Source of the DNA: Bacteroidaceae bacterium
GTDB lineage: Bacteria > Bacteroidota > Bacteroidia > Bacteroidales > CHK158-818
DNA: 19,602 bases
NCBI GenBank assembly: GCA_017467745.1
Contig: JAFUKV010000142.1
Location: 1 to 19,602, forward strand
Reading direction: 5' to 3'
Shown here: positions 6,558 through 14,442 of the stretch, piece by piece
Numbering within the stretch: position 1 is the stretch's first letter
How the letters are laid out: each line of letters starts with the position of its first letter
Translations under genes and position numbers: made by a program
Notes under the pieces: generated by a model
What the model saw: only the letters and a program-made list of their open reading frames with translations
Databases searched by the model: none
What the model was told of the DNA's origin: nothing

Positions 6558-7646
6558 TTATTTGGCGTCGATTAATTGCATCAAAGCGGGGCATCCGCTG
6601 GCGTCGTAAACTTCTATATTTCCTGTCGGACAAGGTTTATCCGCTTCTTTAAACGTAAGGTTACGGTTTTTATCTCTGTTCTGCCATGCAGTGCGAATGT
6701 TGTGTTGTAGCCAATCCGCATATTGAGGTTGGTTGCAATCTTTTATCAGCATAGCGATGTATTGGGCGAAGATAGCTGTATAGATACCTTGTTCTATGCC
6801 GTTTTTAAACTCTAAAATGCTGTCGCCGTAACACATATTCTGCCGGGTATAATCGGCGGCTTTTATGGCGTCGTCCAAATACTTTTTGTCGTTTGTAGCT
6901 TTATACAGCATAACGGCCGATCCTATAAACGTACCTTGATTATATAGTTGGGTAGTCCAATCTATCTGCATGCTGTTTTTATATAAATGATTGTAGTGCA
7001 TATTGTCGGCGACGCGCCCCAGTTTCTCATCGAAAAATACGGGGCGAGCCCATGTATATACCTCTTTCGCTTTGTCTAAATATCCGTTGTCTTTCGTAAT
7101 GCCGAAAAGCGTCATGGCGGCTATAATAGTGGGGTAATTAATGCAAGACATTTTCGCGTCGTGTATGAAGTTCCACCACAACCCGCCTCTGTCGGCATCG
7201 TACGCCTCTTTCCAAACATAGAAAAATCCCGACGAAGCGTTGCATAAATATTTGCCGTCGCCGGTTATTTGATAAGCTCGGCCGAGCGAAATAATCCACC
7301 ACATCATATCATCGTAAATAAACCATTCGTGCTTATCCGTCCAATCATATCCGGAGTATTGTTCATATCCGCCTTCGTAGATTTCGTCTATCAGTTGGCG
7401 GTAGCGTTTGTCTCCGGTACGCTTATAAGCATTCATTATCATGTCCCAGTAAATAGCCTGCGTCCAAATGGCGGCTCTGCCTTTTTTGTTTGAATCTATG
7501 GCGTAAAGTTTCATTTCCGGATTGTAAAATGCCGAATGAAAAGCATCTATGGCGAGCGTACGTTCTTTATTGGAAATATTTTTTTGACCTGTTGCGGTTA
7601 TCGTGGAGAAAATAAGCAGAAAAGTCCAGAATAATTTTGTTTTCAT
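6558..7646 (-). CDS. Secreted glycoside hydrolase family 76 (alpha-1,6-mannanase-like)
   Basis: The 362-residue protein has an N-terminal signal peptide (about residues 1-20, hydrophobic core FWTFLLIFSTI). There is no lipobox cysteine, so it is probably periplasmic or secreted rather than a lipoprotein. The body is an (alpha/alpha)6-barrel of family GH76, endo-acting alpha-1,6-mannanases. The adjacent aspartates Asp112-Asp113 in FIYDDMMWW are the catalytic pair of the family, and the conserved segments GGLWWNF and LYNQGTFIGSA are also present. Likely substrates are alpha-mannans, but GH76 also contains members of untested specificity. It is unusual that it stands alone: no SusC/SusD, GH92 or sugar transporter lies beside it, so it is not part of a visible mannan utilisation locus. 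Confidence 0.88.
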   Translation of the reverse strand: MKTKLFWTFLLIFSTITATGQKNISNKERTLAIDAFHSAFYNPEMKLYAIDSNKKGRAAIWTQAIYWDMIMNAYKRTGDKRYRQLIDEIYEGGYEQYSGYDWTDKHEWFIYDDMMWWIISLGRAYQITGDGKYLCNASSGFFYVWKEAYDADRGGLWWNFIHDAKMSCINYPTIIAAMTLFGITKDNGYLDKAKEVYTWARPVFFDEKLGRVADNMHYNHLYKNSMQIDWTTQLYNQGTFIGSAVMLYKATNDKKYLDDAIKAADYTRQNMCYGDSILEFKNGIEQGIYTAIFAQYIAMLIKDCNQPQYADWLQHNIRTAWQNRDKNRNLTFKEADKPCPTGNIEVYDASGCPALMQLIDAK

Positions 7647-7669
7647 TTCGTCTCGATTGTTTCTGTTGA

Positions 7670-7703
7670 CAAATATACGGTTTTATTTGACAAAAGGATA
7701 CAA
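7670..7703 (-). promoter_or_regulatory. Candidate promoter for GH76
   Basis: The minus strand has TATATTTG (7677-7670), a good -7 match 24 bases before the GH76 ATG. The nearest suitable TTG (7703-7701) is 23 bases upstream, longer than usual, and lies in the T-run of the typA terminator. Confidence 0.4.
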
Positions 7704-7739
7704 AAAAGACAGGAGATATACCGAAATATATCTCCTGTC
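7702..7739 (-). terminator. Intrinsic terminator after typA
   Basis: A perfect 13-bp stem (7708-7720 with 7727-7739, GACAGGAGATATA on the plus strand) encloses a six-base loop. On the minus strand it is followed by six T. It lies 22 bases past the typA stop and separates typA from GH76. Confidence 0.88.
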
Positions 7740-7761
7740 CGTATTTCTTAGTCTAAGGAAA

Positions 7762-9561
7762 TTAGGCTTTCTGACTACGTTTCCGTTCTATTTCGTCCAA
7801 AATGATTTTGCGCAGACGTAAGTGGTGAGGAGTTACCTCTACATATTCGTCTTCTTTAATGTATTCTAACGCTTCTTCCAAACTGAATACGACAGGCGGA
7901 ACAATACGAGCTTTGTCATCTGCGCCCGAAGCCCGCATGTTAGTCAGTTTTTTCGATTTAGTAACGTTTACCACAATGTCGCCTTCTTTGGCGTTTTCTC
8001 CAACCACCTGCCCGGCGTACACCTCTTCTTGCGGAAAGATGAAGAAACGGCCTCTATCTTGCAGTTTATCGATAGCGTAAGCAAAAGCCGTACCGGCCTC
8101 CATGCTGATAAGCGAGCCGTTTGTGCGGCGTTCAATATCGCCTTTCCAAGGTTGGTATTCAAGAAAACGGTGCGCCATGATAGCTTCTCCGGCCGATGCT
8201 GTGAGCACGTTATTGCGCAATCCGATAATTCCGCGCGAGGGAATGTTGAATTCCATGTGAATGCGGTCTCCTTGCGATTCCATGACAAGCAGTTCTCCTT
8301 TACGGCGGGTTACCATGTCGATGATTTTGCTTGAATATTCTTCCGGCAAATTGATAGTGAGTTGTTCTATCGGTTCGCATTTTTCACCGTTTATTTCACG
8401 AACGATAACTTGCGGTTGTCCTACTTGCAGCTCATATCCTTCGCGGCGCATGGTTTCGATAAGTACCGATAAATGAAGCACCCCGCGTCCGAAAACAGTC
8501 CATACATCCGAGTCGGGAGCTTTTTCCACCCGTAAAGCCAAATTCCGGTCTAACTCTTTGGTTAGGCGGTCGGCTATGTGGCGAGAAGTTACATATTTAC
8601 CGTCTTTTCCGAAAAACGGGGAGTCGTTGATGGTAAACGACATAGACATGGTCGGTTCATCTATGGCGATGCGGGGCAGCGGTTCGGGATTTTGCAAATC
8701 GGCAATAGTATCGCCGATTTCAAAATTGTCGATACCTATTAATGCGCAAATATCGCCCGAAGAAGCGGACTGTACTTTTGTGCGGCCTAATCCTTCAAAA
8801 ATGTCCAACTCTTTGATGCGTTGTTTTATAAACGAACCGTCTTTGGTACAAAGAGCCACATCCATTCCTTCACGTAACTCTCCTCGGTGAATGCGCCCTA
8901 CGGCAATTCGGCCTACATAAGAAGAGTAGTCGAGCGATGTAATCAACATTTGGGGGGTACCTTCCAGATATTCGGGCTCGGGGATGTATTCGATAATCGC
9001 ATCTAATAAAGGAGTGATGTTGTCGGTAGGTTTGCGCCAGTCGGTCGACATCCAATTTTGTTTAGCCGAACCGTAAATTGTGGGGAAGTCTAATTGTTCC
9101 TCAGTAGCGTCGAGGCTGAACATTAGGTCGAAAACCATTTCTTGTACTTCATCGGGGCGACAATTCGGTTTATCTACCTTATTAATAACTACCATCGGCT
9201 TCAATCCTATTTGAAGCGCCTTTTGCAACACAAACCGGGTTTGGGGCATAGGGCCTTCAAATGCGTCTACTAACAATAGGCAGCCGTCCGCCATGTTCAA
9301 CACCCGTTCTACCTCTCCTCCGAAATCGGAGTGTCCCGGAGTATCTATAATATTGATTTTATAATCTTTATATCGAATAGAAACGTTTTTTGAAAGAATC
9401 GTGATACCTCGTTCACGTTCCAAATCATTATTGTCAAGGATTAACTCGCCGGTATTTTGATTCTCACGAAATAGTTGTCCGGCCAAAAGCATTTTATCGA
9501 CCAACGTTGTTTTTCCGTGGTCAACGTGGGCTATAATAGCGATGTTTCTAATTTTTTGCAT
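7762..9561 (-). CDS. typA: Ribosome-associated GTPase TypA/BipA
   Basis: This 599-residue translational GTPase has all G motifs: G1 AHVDHGKT (11-18), G2 RGIT (51-54), G3 DTPGH (73-77) and G4 NKVD (127-130). The EF-Tu/EF-G-like domain 2, EF-G-like domains III and V, and the BipA-specific C-terminal domain follow, ending in the conserved ALEYIKEDEYVEVTP and a basic tail. BipA binds the 70S ribosome at the EF-G site and supports 50S assembly and growth under stress such as low temperature. Full length is as expected (about 600). It is transcribed alone, with a clear terminator downstream and a TACTTTTG box just upstream. Confidence 0.97.
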   Translation of the reverse strand: MQKIRNIAIIAHVDHGKTTLVDKMLLAGQLFRENQNTGELILDNNDLERERGITILSKNVSIRYKDYKINIIDTPGHSDFGGEVERVLNMADGCLLLVDAFEGPMPQTRFVLQKALQIGLKPMVVINKVDKPNCRPDEVQEMVFDLMFSLDATEEQLDFPTIYGSAKQNWMSTDWRKPTDNITPLLDAIIEYIPEPEYLEGTPQMLITSLDYSSYVGRIAVGRIHRGELREGMDVALCTKDGSFIKQRIKELDIFEGLGRTKVQSASSGDICALIGIDNFEIGDTIADLQNPEPLPRIAIDEPTMSMSFTINDSPFFGKDGKYVTSRHIADRLTKELDRNLALRVEKAPDSDVWTVFGRGVLHLSVLIETMRREGYELQVGQPQVIVREINGEKCEPIEQLTINLPEEYSSKIIDMVTRRKGELLVMESQGDRIHMEFNIPSRGIIGLRNNVLTASAGEAIMAHRFLEYQPWKGDIERRTNGSLISMEAGTAFAYAIDKLQDRGRFFIFPQEEVYAGQVVGENAKEGDIVVNVTKSKKLTNMRASGADDKARIVPPVVFSLEEALEYIKEDEYVEVTPHHLRLRKIILDEIERKRSQKA

Positions 9562-9580
9562 ATATTTTCTTTTGGTGGTG

Positions 9581-9588
9581 CAAAAGTA
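9581..9588 (-). promoter_or_regulatory. Candidate -7 box for typA
   Basis: The minus strand reads TACTTTTG 19 bases before the typA ATG, fitting TAnnTTTG. The leader would be only about 10-15 bases. No clear TTG is found at -33; that region is a long A-run on the minus strand. Confidence 0.35.
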
Positions 9589-9700
9589 CTATTTTTTTTT
9601 GTGTGAGATACATTGTGCCTCATCATTAATGTATTTTTGTTGTGTTATTGATATTTTTGTAACAAAATGAATTTATCAGATAAGAATTTTGCCGAATATT

Positions 9701-9730
9701 TTGCTCGAATCGACAATATCATTACCTTTG
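9701..9730 (+). promoter_or_regulatory. Promoter for tRNA-Leu
   Basis: TTG (9701-9703) is followed after 19 bases by TACCTTTG (9723-9730), a full Bacteroidetes promoter match. It ends 19 bases before the mature tRNA 5' end, so the predicted 5' leader is short. Confidence 0.7.
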
Positions 9731-9749
9731 CAATGCAAAAATACCAAAG

Positions 9750-9830
9750 CGGATGTGGCGTAATTGGTAGCCGCGCTAGACTTAGGATCTAGTGTCTTGC
9801 GACGTGTGGGTTCGAGTCCCGTCATCCGCA
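9750..9830 (+). tRNA. tRNA-Leu (anticodon UAG)
   Basis: The acceptor stem pairs GCGGATG (9750-9756) with CATCCGC (9823-9829), with discriminator A at 9830. The anticodon stem CTAGA/TCTAG carries the loop CTTAGGA with anticodon TAG at 9783-9785, reading CUN leucine codons. The T-arm loop TTCGAGT is at 9811-9817; its stem ends in two G-U pairs. A long variable arm with a GTC/GAC stem (9794-9803) makes it a class II tRNA, as expected for leucine. The 3' CCA is not encoded (CCG follows), so it must be added after transcription. It is the only plus-strand gene in the left 14 kb and stands as a single transcription unit. Confidence 0.96.
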
Positions 9831-9838
9831 CCGATAAA

Positions 9839-9876
9839 CAGAGGTTGTCTAAATTATTAGACAACCTCTGTTTTTT
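9839..9876 (+). terminator. Strong intrinsic terminator after tRNA-Leu
   Basis: A perfect 14-bp stem (9839-9852 with 9857-9870, arm CAGAGGTTGTCTAA) closes an ATTA loop and is followed by six T (9871-9876). It begins eight bases after the tRNA end. Confidence 0.93.
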
Positions 9877-9947
9877 CATCAGGGCTTATGATAAACAAAG
9901 CGGTTTTCCGATTATTCTTTGGAGACCTATGACATTGCCTTACAACA

Positions 9948-9986
9948 AAACCCTCTATAAACGATTATACGATTTATAGAGGGTTT
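9948..9986 (-). terminator. Hairpin terminator for the M16 gene
   Basis: A perfect 14-bp inverted repeat (9948-9961 and 9973-9986, arm AAACCCTCTATAAA) with an 11-base loop lies about 57 bases past the M16 stop. On the minus strand it runs into TTTTGTTG, on the plus strand into TTTATATTT, so the T-tract is imperfect in both directions. It may act as a bidirectional stop between the convergent tRNA and M16 units. Confidence 0.65.
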
Positions 9987-10042
9987 ATATTTATGCGCTA
10001 TTGCCTAACAAGAGTTCACGCTGTAAGGCGGTATATAGTTAT

Positions 10043-12865
10043 CTATTCTTTTATCCCGTCCATTGCTACGATTACCTCGTTGCCCTGTTTCAGTAACATT
10101 TGCGCGAATTTCCGTATCGTTTCGGGCGTTTGTTTTTCAACCAGCGCATTATAATGAGTAATATTGTCTATGCCGTATTTGCTGTTCAACTCTAACATTT
10201 GCAAACAATAACCATTTGTTTTAATATGTTGGCTGTGCGATTTCAACCAATATTCTTTTACGTCTTTTACATATTTGGGGTCTGGTCCTTTTTCCGCTAC
10301 CTGCTGCAACTCTTGCAAGGCGATAGCCGTCAGTCTTTCGCGTAAATCTTTGTTCGTATCGAACGAAACGGTTAAAGTGTATGTTTTCGTTCCGGCATCG
10401 ATAGAACCGTTTACTCGAACTCCGTAGGTTCCCCCTTCTTTTTCACGGATAGATTCAACGTACATTTGTCGCAAAATATCGGTAAGAATATCCATCTTTA
10501 CAGAGTTTTCCGCTGTAAATTTACATTTTCCGGAGAATACGGCATACACGCTCGATTTGGGAGTTTCCATCGTTTTTTCAAAAGCGCGAGCATCTTTTCC
10601 CTTGCGGGCATATACCTCGAACTTGCCTTTCTCTTTTCTGTTCAAAGAAGGTAAAGACGCAATGTATTGTTCGGTATAGAGCCGCATGGAATCTATATTT
10701 ATATTTCCTACAAATGTAAAAGTAAAGTCCGAAGCGTCGCTGAATCGGTCGCGATGTATAGCCAGAATCCGATCGTAGTCGATATCTTCTATTTGATTCG
10801 ATTTAACGGGTAATGTGCGGGGATGCCCTTGATACAGCGCCATGTTGATAGTATCGCTGAATGCCGATGAAGGATCTGCTTCTTGGTTTTTAAGTGCCGT
10901 TTTAACTCGCTCTTTCCAAGCGGCGAAAGCCTCCTCGTCTTTATCCGAGTCCGTAAAAGTCAAATAAATAAGCTGCATCAGCGTTTTTAAGTCTTTTACC
11001 GTGCTGCCGCCTTGTAAACCTTCGAAGTTATCTTGAATATAGCTGGATATGTACACCTGTTTTCCGGCCAGCATTTTGGTGAGGTCTGTTTGAGAAAAGC
11101 CTCCTACCTTGCTGATACCCATAACGCTGTTGGCCGTTTGTAGAGAAAGTATATCCGAATTGCCGTATTGCGAGCCGCCTCCGGGACTGTATGCGCGGAA
11201 GCCGATTTCATCTTCTTTAAACGTGGTCGGTTTCAACACAACCGTTGCGCCGTTCGATAATGTCCAAATAGTTGTTCCGAAACGTTCGTCCGATTTTTCT
11301 TTGATAATCCGTCCCGGTACAGGAGGCTGTTCCATTAACGGTTGATTCGACACTTCGTCCGTATAAGGTTTTATGTCGGCTTGACGAATTTTTTCGAATA
11401 AACTCACCAGTTGCTCTGCTGACGGATAAGATACCCCCTCTCTTTCAGGCGCGGTTATCGCAAACGCCACATTTTTATCTTTTATTAGATTCTTTACTAC
11501 TTGATTGATAAAATCTACACTCGGAATACTGTTGATAATTGATTTCAGCAAACTTACTTCCGCATCTATACCGGTAATAGACCCGCCGTTGATAAAATGG
11601 TCTACATATTCTTGTACATACGAAGAGTTGTACCGAGTGTTTCTCTCGGCGTACAAATTGTCGATATAACTTAAAATTTGAGCTTTGGCGCGTTCATATT
11701 CCGATTCGGTAAAACCATATCTGCTTACTCGTTCCAATTCGGTAACCAGAGCGGTAAAGGCATCTTCTATCTTTTCCGGTTTTCCGGCCGCTGCTGCGGC
11801 AAAAGCGTCTTTCGTGTTTGAAATCATAAAAGCCCCGTCGCTCGAAGTGGCGCCTAAAAAAGGAGCGTCGGCTTTTTGCGTCAGCTCTTCCAATCGGGCA
11901 TTCAGCATCGAAGATATAGCCATTTTGATATAATTATCGGCCAATCCCGCTATGGTAGCTTTTTCTTTATTGGGCATACGGTCGTGTTTAAAAAACATTG
12001 TAACGATAGCGTTTGTCGCCTCCTTATCGGTAGCTATCGCAACAATAGGCTCTTCATTATCCGGAACCTGAAAATAAATGCGTTCGGCAGCATTATCCGG
12101 CATTTTAATACTGCCAAGCGATTCTTTCACTTTCTTTTCAACAAGGTCTACATCGAAGTCTCCTACTATGATAATTCCTTGCAAATCCGGTCTGTACCAT
12201 TTGTGGTAATAATCTCGGATAGCTTGGTAGGGGAAGTTCTGAACGATTTCCATTTTACCGATAGGCATTCTGTCGGCATATTGGCTGCCGGCGAAAAGTA
12301 CGGGAATTGTTTTATCCCAAAGCCGGGAGGTTGCATCTGCTCGGGTTCGCCATTCTTCGGTAATAACACCCCGTTCGTTGTCTATCTCTTCATCTTTCAA
12401 CGCTATTTCAGAAGCCCAGTCATGTAAAATAAGTATGCACGAGTCGATAATGCTTTCACGGGTTGTGGGCACATTCGATATGTTGTAGACCGTTTCGTCG
12501 AAAGACGTGTAAGCGTTGACATCCGTACCGAATTTTACGCCGATGCTTTGCAGCCATGTCAACATAGTTTTATCCGGAAAATTTTTTGTCCCGTTAAAGG
12601 CCATGTGTTCCAAAAAGTGCGCCAATCCCCGTTGATTATCTTCTTCCAATACCGAGCCTACTTTTTGAGCGATGTAAAATTCGGCACGGTCTTTGGGTAA
12701 TTCATTGTGTCGGATATAATAAGTTAATCCGTTGGGTAATACGCCATAACGTATAGCTGTATCTATTGGTAACGCTTTGAGTTCAGTTTGTTGCGCTTTT
12801 ACCGGAGCAGTCAAAGCCAATACGGTAAAAAATATCAAAAATGACACGATTTTCTGTATCTTCAT
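10043..12865 (-). CDS. Secreted M16 family zinc metallopeptidase (two-domain, insulinase-like)
   Basis: The 940-residue protein starts with a signal peptide (1-24, ending VKAQ). The first M16 domain has the inverted zinc motif HFLEH (His83, Glu86, His87) in the context GLAHFLEHMAFNGTKNFP, and the likely third ligand Glu164 in NERGVITEEW. The C-terminal half, from about residue 510 on, contains a second pair of M16-type domains without HxxEH; such domains usually close the chamber. This is the zinc-protease/pitrilysin architecture common in Bacteroidetes, thought to degrade peptides in the periplasm. The natural substrate is unknown. It has a good promoter and its own terminator. Neighbours (glucokinase upstream, tRNA-Leu downstream) give no functional hint. 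Confidence 0.93.
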   Translation of the reverse strand: MKIQKIVSFLIFFTVLALTAPVKAQQTELKALPIDTAIRYGVLPNGLTYYIRHNELPKDRAEFYIAQKVGSVLEEDNQRGLAHFLEHMAFNGTKNFPDKTMLTWLQSIGVKFGTDVNAYTSFDETVYNISNVPTTRESIIDSCILILHDWASEIALKDEEIDNERGVITEEWRTRADATSRLWDKTIPVLFAGSQYADRMPIGKMEIVQNFPYQAIRDYYHKWYRPDLQGIIIVGDFDVDLVEKKVKESLGSIKMPDNAAERIYFQVPDNEEPIVAIATDKEATNAIVTMFFKHDRMPNKEKATIAGLADNYIKMAISSMLNARLEELTQKADAPFLGATSSDGAFMISNTKDAFAAAAAGKPEKIEDAFTALVTELERVSRYGFTESEYERAKAQILSYIDNLYAERNTRYNSSYVQEYVDHFINGGSITGIDAEVSLLKSIINSIPSVDFINQVVKNLIKDKNVAFAITAPEREGVSYPSAEQLVSLFEKIRQADIKPYTDEVSNQPLMEQPPVPGRIIKEKSDERFGTTIWTLSNGATVVLKPTTFKEDEIGFRAYSPGGGSQYGNSDILSLQTANSVMGISKVGGFSQTDLTKMLAGKQVYISSYIQDNFEGLQGGSTVKDLKTLMQLIYLTFTDSDKDEEAFAAWKERVKTALKNQEADPSSAFSDTINMALYQGHPRTLPVKSNQIEDIDYDRILAIHRDRFSDASDFTFTFVGNINIDSMRLYTEQYIASLPSLNRKEKGKFEVYARKGKDARAFEKTMETPKSSVYAVFSGKCKFTAENSVKMDILTDILRQMYVESIREKEGGTYGVRVNGSIDAGTKTYTLTVSFDTNKDLRERLTAIALQELQQVAEKGPDPKYVKDVKEYWLKSHSQHIKTNGYCLQMLELNSKYGIDNITHYNALVEKQTPETIRKFAQMLLKQGNEVIVAMDGIKE

Positions 12866-12890
12866 ATCTTTATTGTTTTTATTATATATA

Positions 12891-12920
12891 CAAAGTTAGA
12901 AATTAAATCGTTCAATACAA
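12891..12920 (-). promoter_or_regulatory. Promoter for the M16 gene
   Basis: On the minus strand TTG (12920-12918) is followed after 19 bases by TAACTTTG (12898-12891), 26 bases before the ATG. The -33 element lies inside the left arm of the long palindrome at 12914-12977. Confidence 0.65.
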
Positions 12921-12977
12921 CGGTTCAGGGATTTATTCAAATTTTATTTTGAATAAGAATTTCCTATCGGTTGTATT
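12914..12977. repeat. Long imperfect palindrome upstream of the M16 gene
   Basis: The outer arms AATACAAC (12914-12921) and GTTGTATT (12970-12977) are perfect reverse complements. The inner arms TTATTCAAA (12933-12941) and TTTGAATAA (12948-12956) form a second perfect stem with a six-base loop. The two stems are separated by unequal unpaired segments. The element overlaps the -33 region of the M16 promoter and could be an operator, a stable RNA or DNA hairpin, or a remnant of a small repeat. Confidence 0.5.
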
Positions 12978-13163
12978 AAACACTGTAAGTACCAAACCTA
13001 ATCACACCGAATAAAAACAGAGTTATTTATTAATGTATAGAGACAGAATGTGTCTTTTTCGGTTTTCTGCAAGAACCGCATTTCGGTACTGTTATCGTAG
13101 GTACGAAAGTTGAAAAATTTCTTGTGGCAGCCTTGAAGATAAAGAATAGCTTCTGTGGGAACG
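12978..13163. other. Gene-free gap between glucokinase and M16
   Basis: No convincing gene is seen. On the plus strand an open frame of 48 codons without a start codon runs from 13034 to the stop at 13180, and a 26-codon ATG frame runs from 13033 to 13113; neither has a recognisable product. A bulged hairpin (TTTCGGTAC / GTACGAAA, about 13080-13108) and the nonamer GGCAGCCTT (13126-13134), which can pair with the glucokinase terminator arm, are also present. Confidence 0.5.
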
Positions 13164-13197
13164 AAAAAAAGGCTGCCTAACTTGAAAATAGACAGCC
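13164..13197 (-). terminator. Intrinsic terminator after the glucokinase gene
   Basis: On the minus strand GGCTGTCTA pairs with TAGGCAGCC (13197-13189 with 13179-13171, one G-U pair) around a nine-base loop. The stem is followed by seven T (plus-strand A at 13164-13170). It lies 26 bases past the gene's stop. Confidence 0.85.
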
Positions 13198-13223
13198 GTT
13201 TGTAAGTATTTCAGAAAACGTTG

Positions 13224-14189
13224 TTATTTCGCTTCCCAGCCCAATGCGCTTGCTCCTAATACGGCAGCATCGCTTTCTTTCAGTTCAGAAGGAATTACTT
13301 TTACTTTACCTTTATAAATAGGTAAAACGTTACGATCCAAAGATTCGCGTATCGGTTTCATAATCAATTCTCCCGATTTTGCCAAACCGCCGAAAATAAC
13401 GATGGCCTTAGGACTTGAAAACGCTACGAAATCGGCAAACGCTTCACCTAACATGTTTCCGGTATATTCGAAAATTTCGGCAGCCATTTTATCGCCGGCA
13501 ATAGCAGCGTCATATACATCCTTAGAAGTAATATCCTGAATAGGTATCTGACGCAACAAACTTTGTTCGTTACGTATTTCGAGGAATTCGCGTGCAGTAC
13601 GAGCCACACCCGTAGCAGAAGCATAGGCTTCGAGACAACCGGTACGTCCGCAACCGCAAAGACGACCGTTTCCGCGTCTCATGATTACGTGTCCCAATTC
13701 TCCGGCAAAACCGTCATGTCCGTACACCAATTGTCCGTTTATCACGATACCGCTGCCGACACCAGTTCCGAGCGTAATCATAATAAAATCTTTTATTCCG
13801 CGTGCTGCGCCGTAAGTCATTTCGCCGATAGCCGCTGCGTTAGCGTCGTTAGTCAACGATACGGGATAACCTGTTTTTTCAGAAAGCATCTGAGCCAAAG
13901 GCACAACGCCTTTCCACGGGAGGTTCGGTGCAAATTCAATTGTTCCGGTATAATAATTGCCGTTGGGCGCGCCTACGCCGATACCGGTAATTTGGTCTGC
14001 AACTTTTTCTTGGACAATAAGTTTGGTTAGTTCTTCTGAAAGATTTTTTACGTAATCTTCAACTTCGCTATACTTTTGAGTTTTAATAGAACCGCTCGCA
14101 ATAATGGTTCCGCGAGCATCGACGATTCCGAATACGGTATTGGTTCCGCCAATATCAATCCCTACAACATAAGGTTTACTCATAGTCAT
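13224..14189 (-). CDS. glcK: ROK family glucokinase
   Basis: This 321-residue cytoplasmic sugar kinase phosphorylates a hexose, most likely glucose, with ATP. The phosphate-binding loop is GIDIGGTNT (10-18). The catalytic aspartate is Asp115 in LTNDANAAA. The second phosphate motif LGTGVGSGIV follows. The ROK zinc site is complete: ELGH (His167) with CGCGRTGC (Cys178, Cys180, Cys185), followed by LEAYAS. The full set fits glucokinase-type ROK proteins rather than ROK repressors, since there is no N-terminal helix-turn-helix. Fructokinase, mannokinase or N-acetylhexosamine kinase activity cannot be ruled out. Two start codons are possible, the ATG at 14189 or the ATG at 14183 (MSKPYVVG), and the second fits the family as well. 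It is a single-gene unit, divergent from fabI. Confidence 0.9.
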   Translation of the reverse strand: MTMSKPYVVGIDIGGTNTVFGIVDARGTIIASGSIKTQKYSEVEDYVKNLSEELTKLIVQEKVADQITGIGVGAPNGNYYTGTIEFAPNLPWKGVVPLAQMLSEKTGYPVSLTNDANAAAIGEMTYGAARGIKDFIMITLGTGVGSGIVINGQLVYGHDGFAGELGHVIMRRGNGRLCGCGRTGCLEAYASATGVARTAREFLEIRNEQSLLRQIPIQDITSKDVYDAAIAGDKMAAEIFEYTGNMLGEAFADFVAFSSPKAIVIFGGLAKSGELIMKPIRESLDRNVLPIYKGKVKVIPSELKESDAAVLGASALGWEAK

Positions 14190-14226
14190 TTTAGTGTGTT
14201 TTATATTATTAAATTTTGAGTTACTG

Positions 14227-14234
14227 CAAAGGTA
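14227..14234 (-). promoter_or_regulatory. Candidate -7 box for glucokinase
   Basis: The minus strand reads TACCTTTG about 38 bases before the first ATG, an exact TAnnTTTG match. No TTG is present at the normal -33 spacing; the nearest is only 11 bases upstream. Confidence 0.4.
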
Positions 14235-14412
14235 AAAGAATCTTTCAAAAAAACGGGCTATTTATGTTCATAAAAAGTAAAAAAAACGTTTTTTTAATTT
14301 TTGAGTAAAATGTTCGGAGTGGCGATTTCACTGATTGTCATTACAAAAGATATTCATATTGTTGTTTTACGAAGAATAGTATTTACCTTGATAATACAAC
14401 AGAATGAGTTTA

Positions 14413-14442
14413 TTGTTTTGTGTCGGGTTTGCACTATCTTTG
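14413..14442 (+). promoter_or_regulatory. Promoter for fabI
   Basis: TTG (14413-14415) is followed after 19 bases by TATCTTTG (14435-14442). Transcription would start near 14449, about 58 bases before the fabI ATG. Confidence 0.7.

Noticed and set aside
9750..9830. tRNA-Leu as an integration site for a mobile element
   Set aside because: No integrase, no direct repeat of the tRNA 3' end and no foreign-looking DNA are next to it; its terminator follows at once.
11876..12427. 183-residue plus-strand open frame opposite the M16 gene
   Set aside because: It is antisense to conserved M16 coding sequence, including part of the catalytic domain, and its translation has no recognisable motif. It is a shadow of codon bias.
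13563..14030. 155-residue plus-strand open frame opposite glucokinase
   Set aside because: It is antisense to the conserved ROK zinc and catalytic motifs and has no promoter or family resemblance.
14279..14293. Self-complementary A-run/CG/T-run as a terminator or operator
   Set aside because: Pure A/T runs around a CG are trivially palindromic in this AT-rich gap, and no gene ends here.
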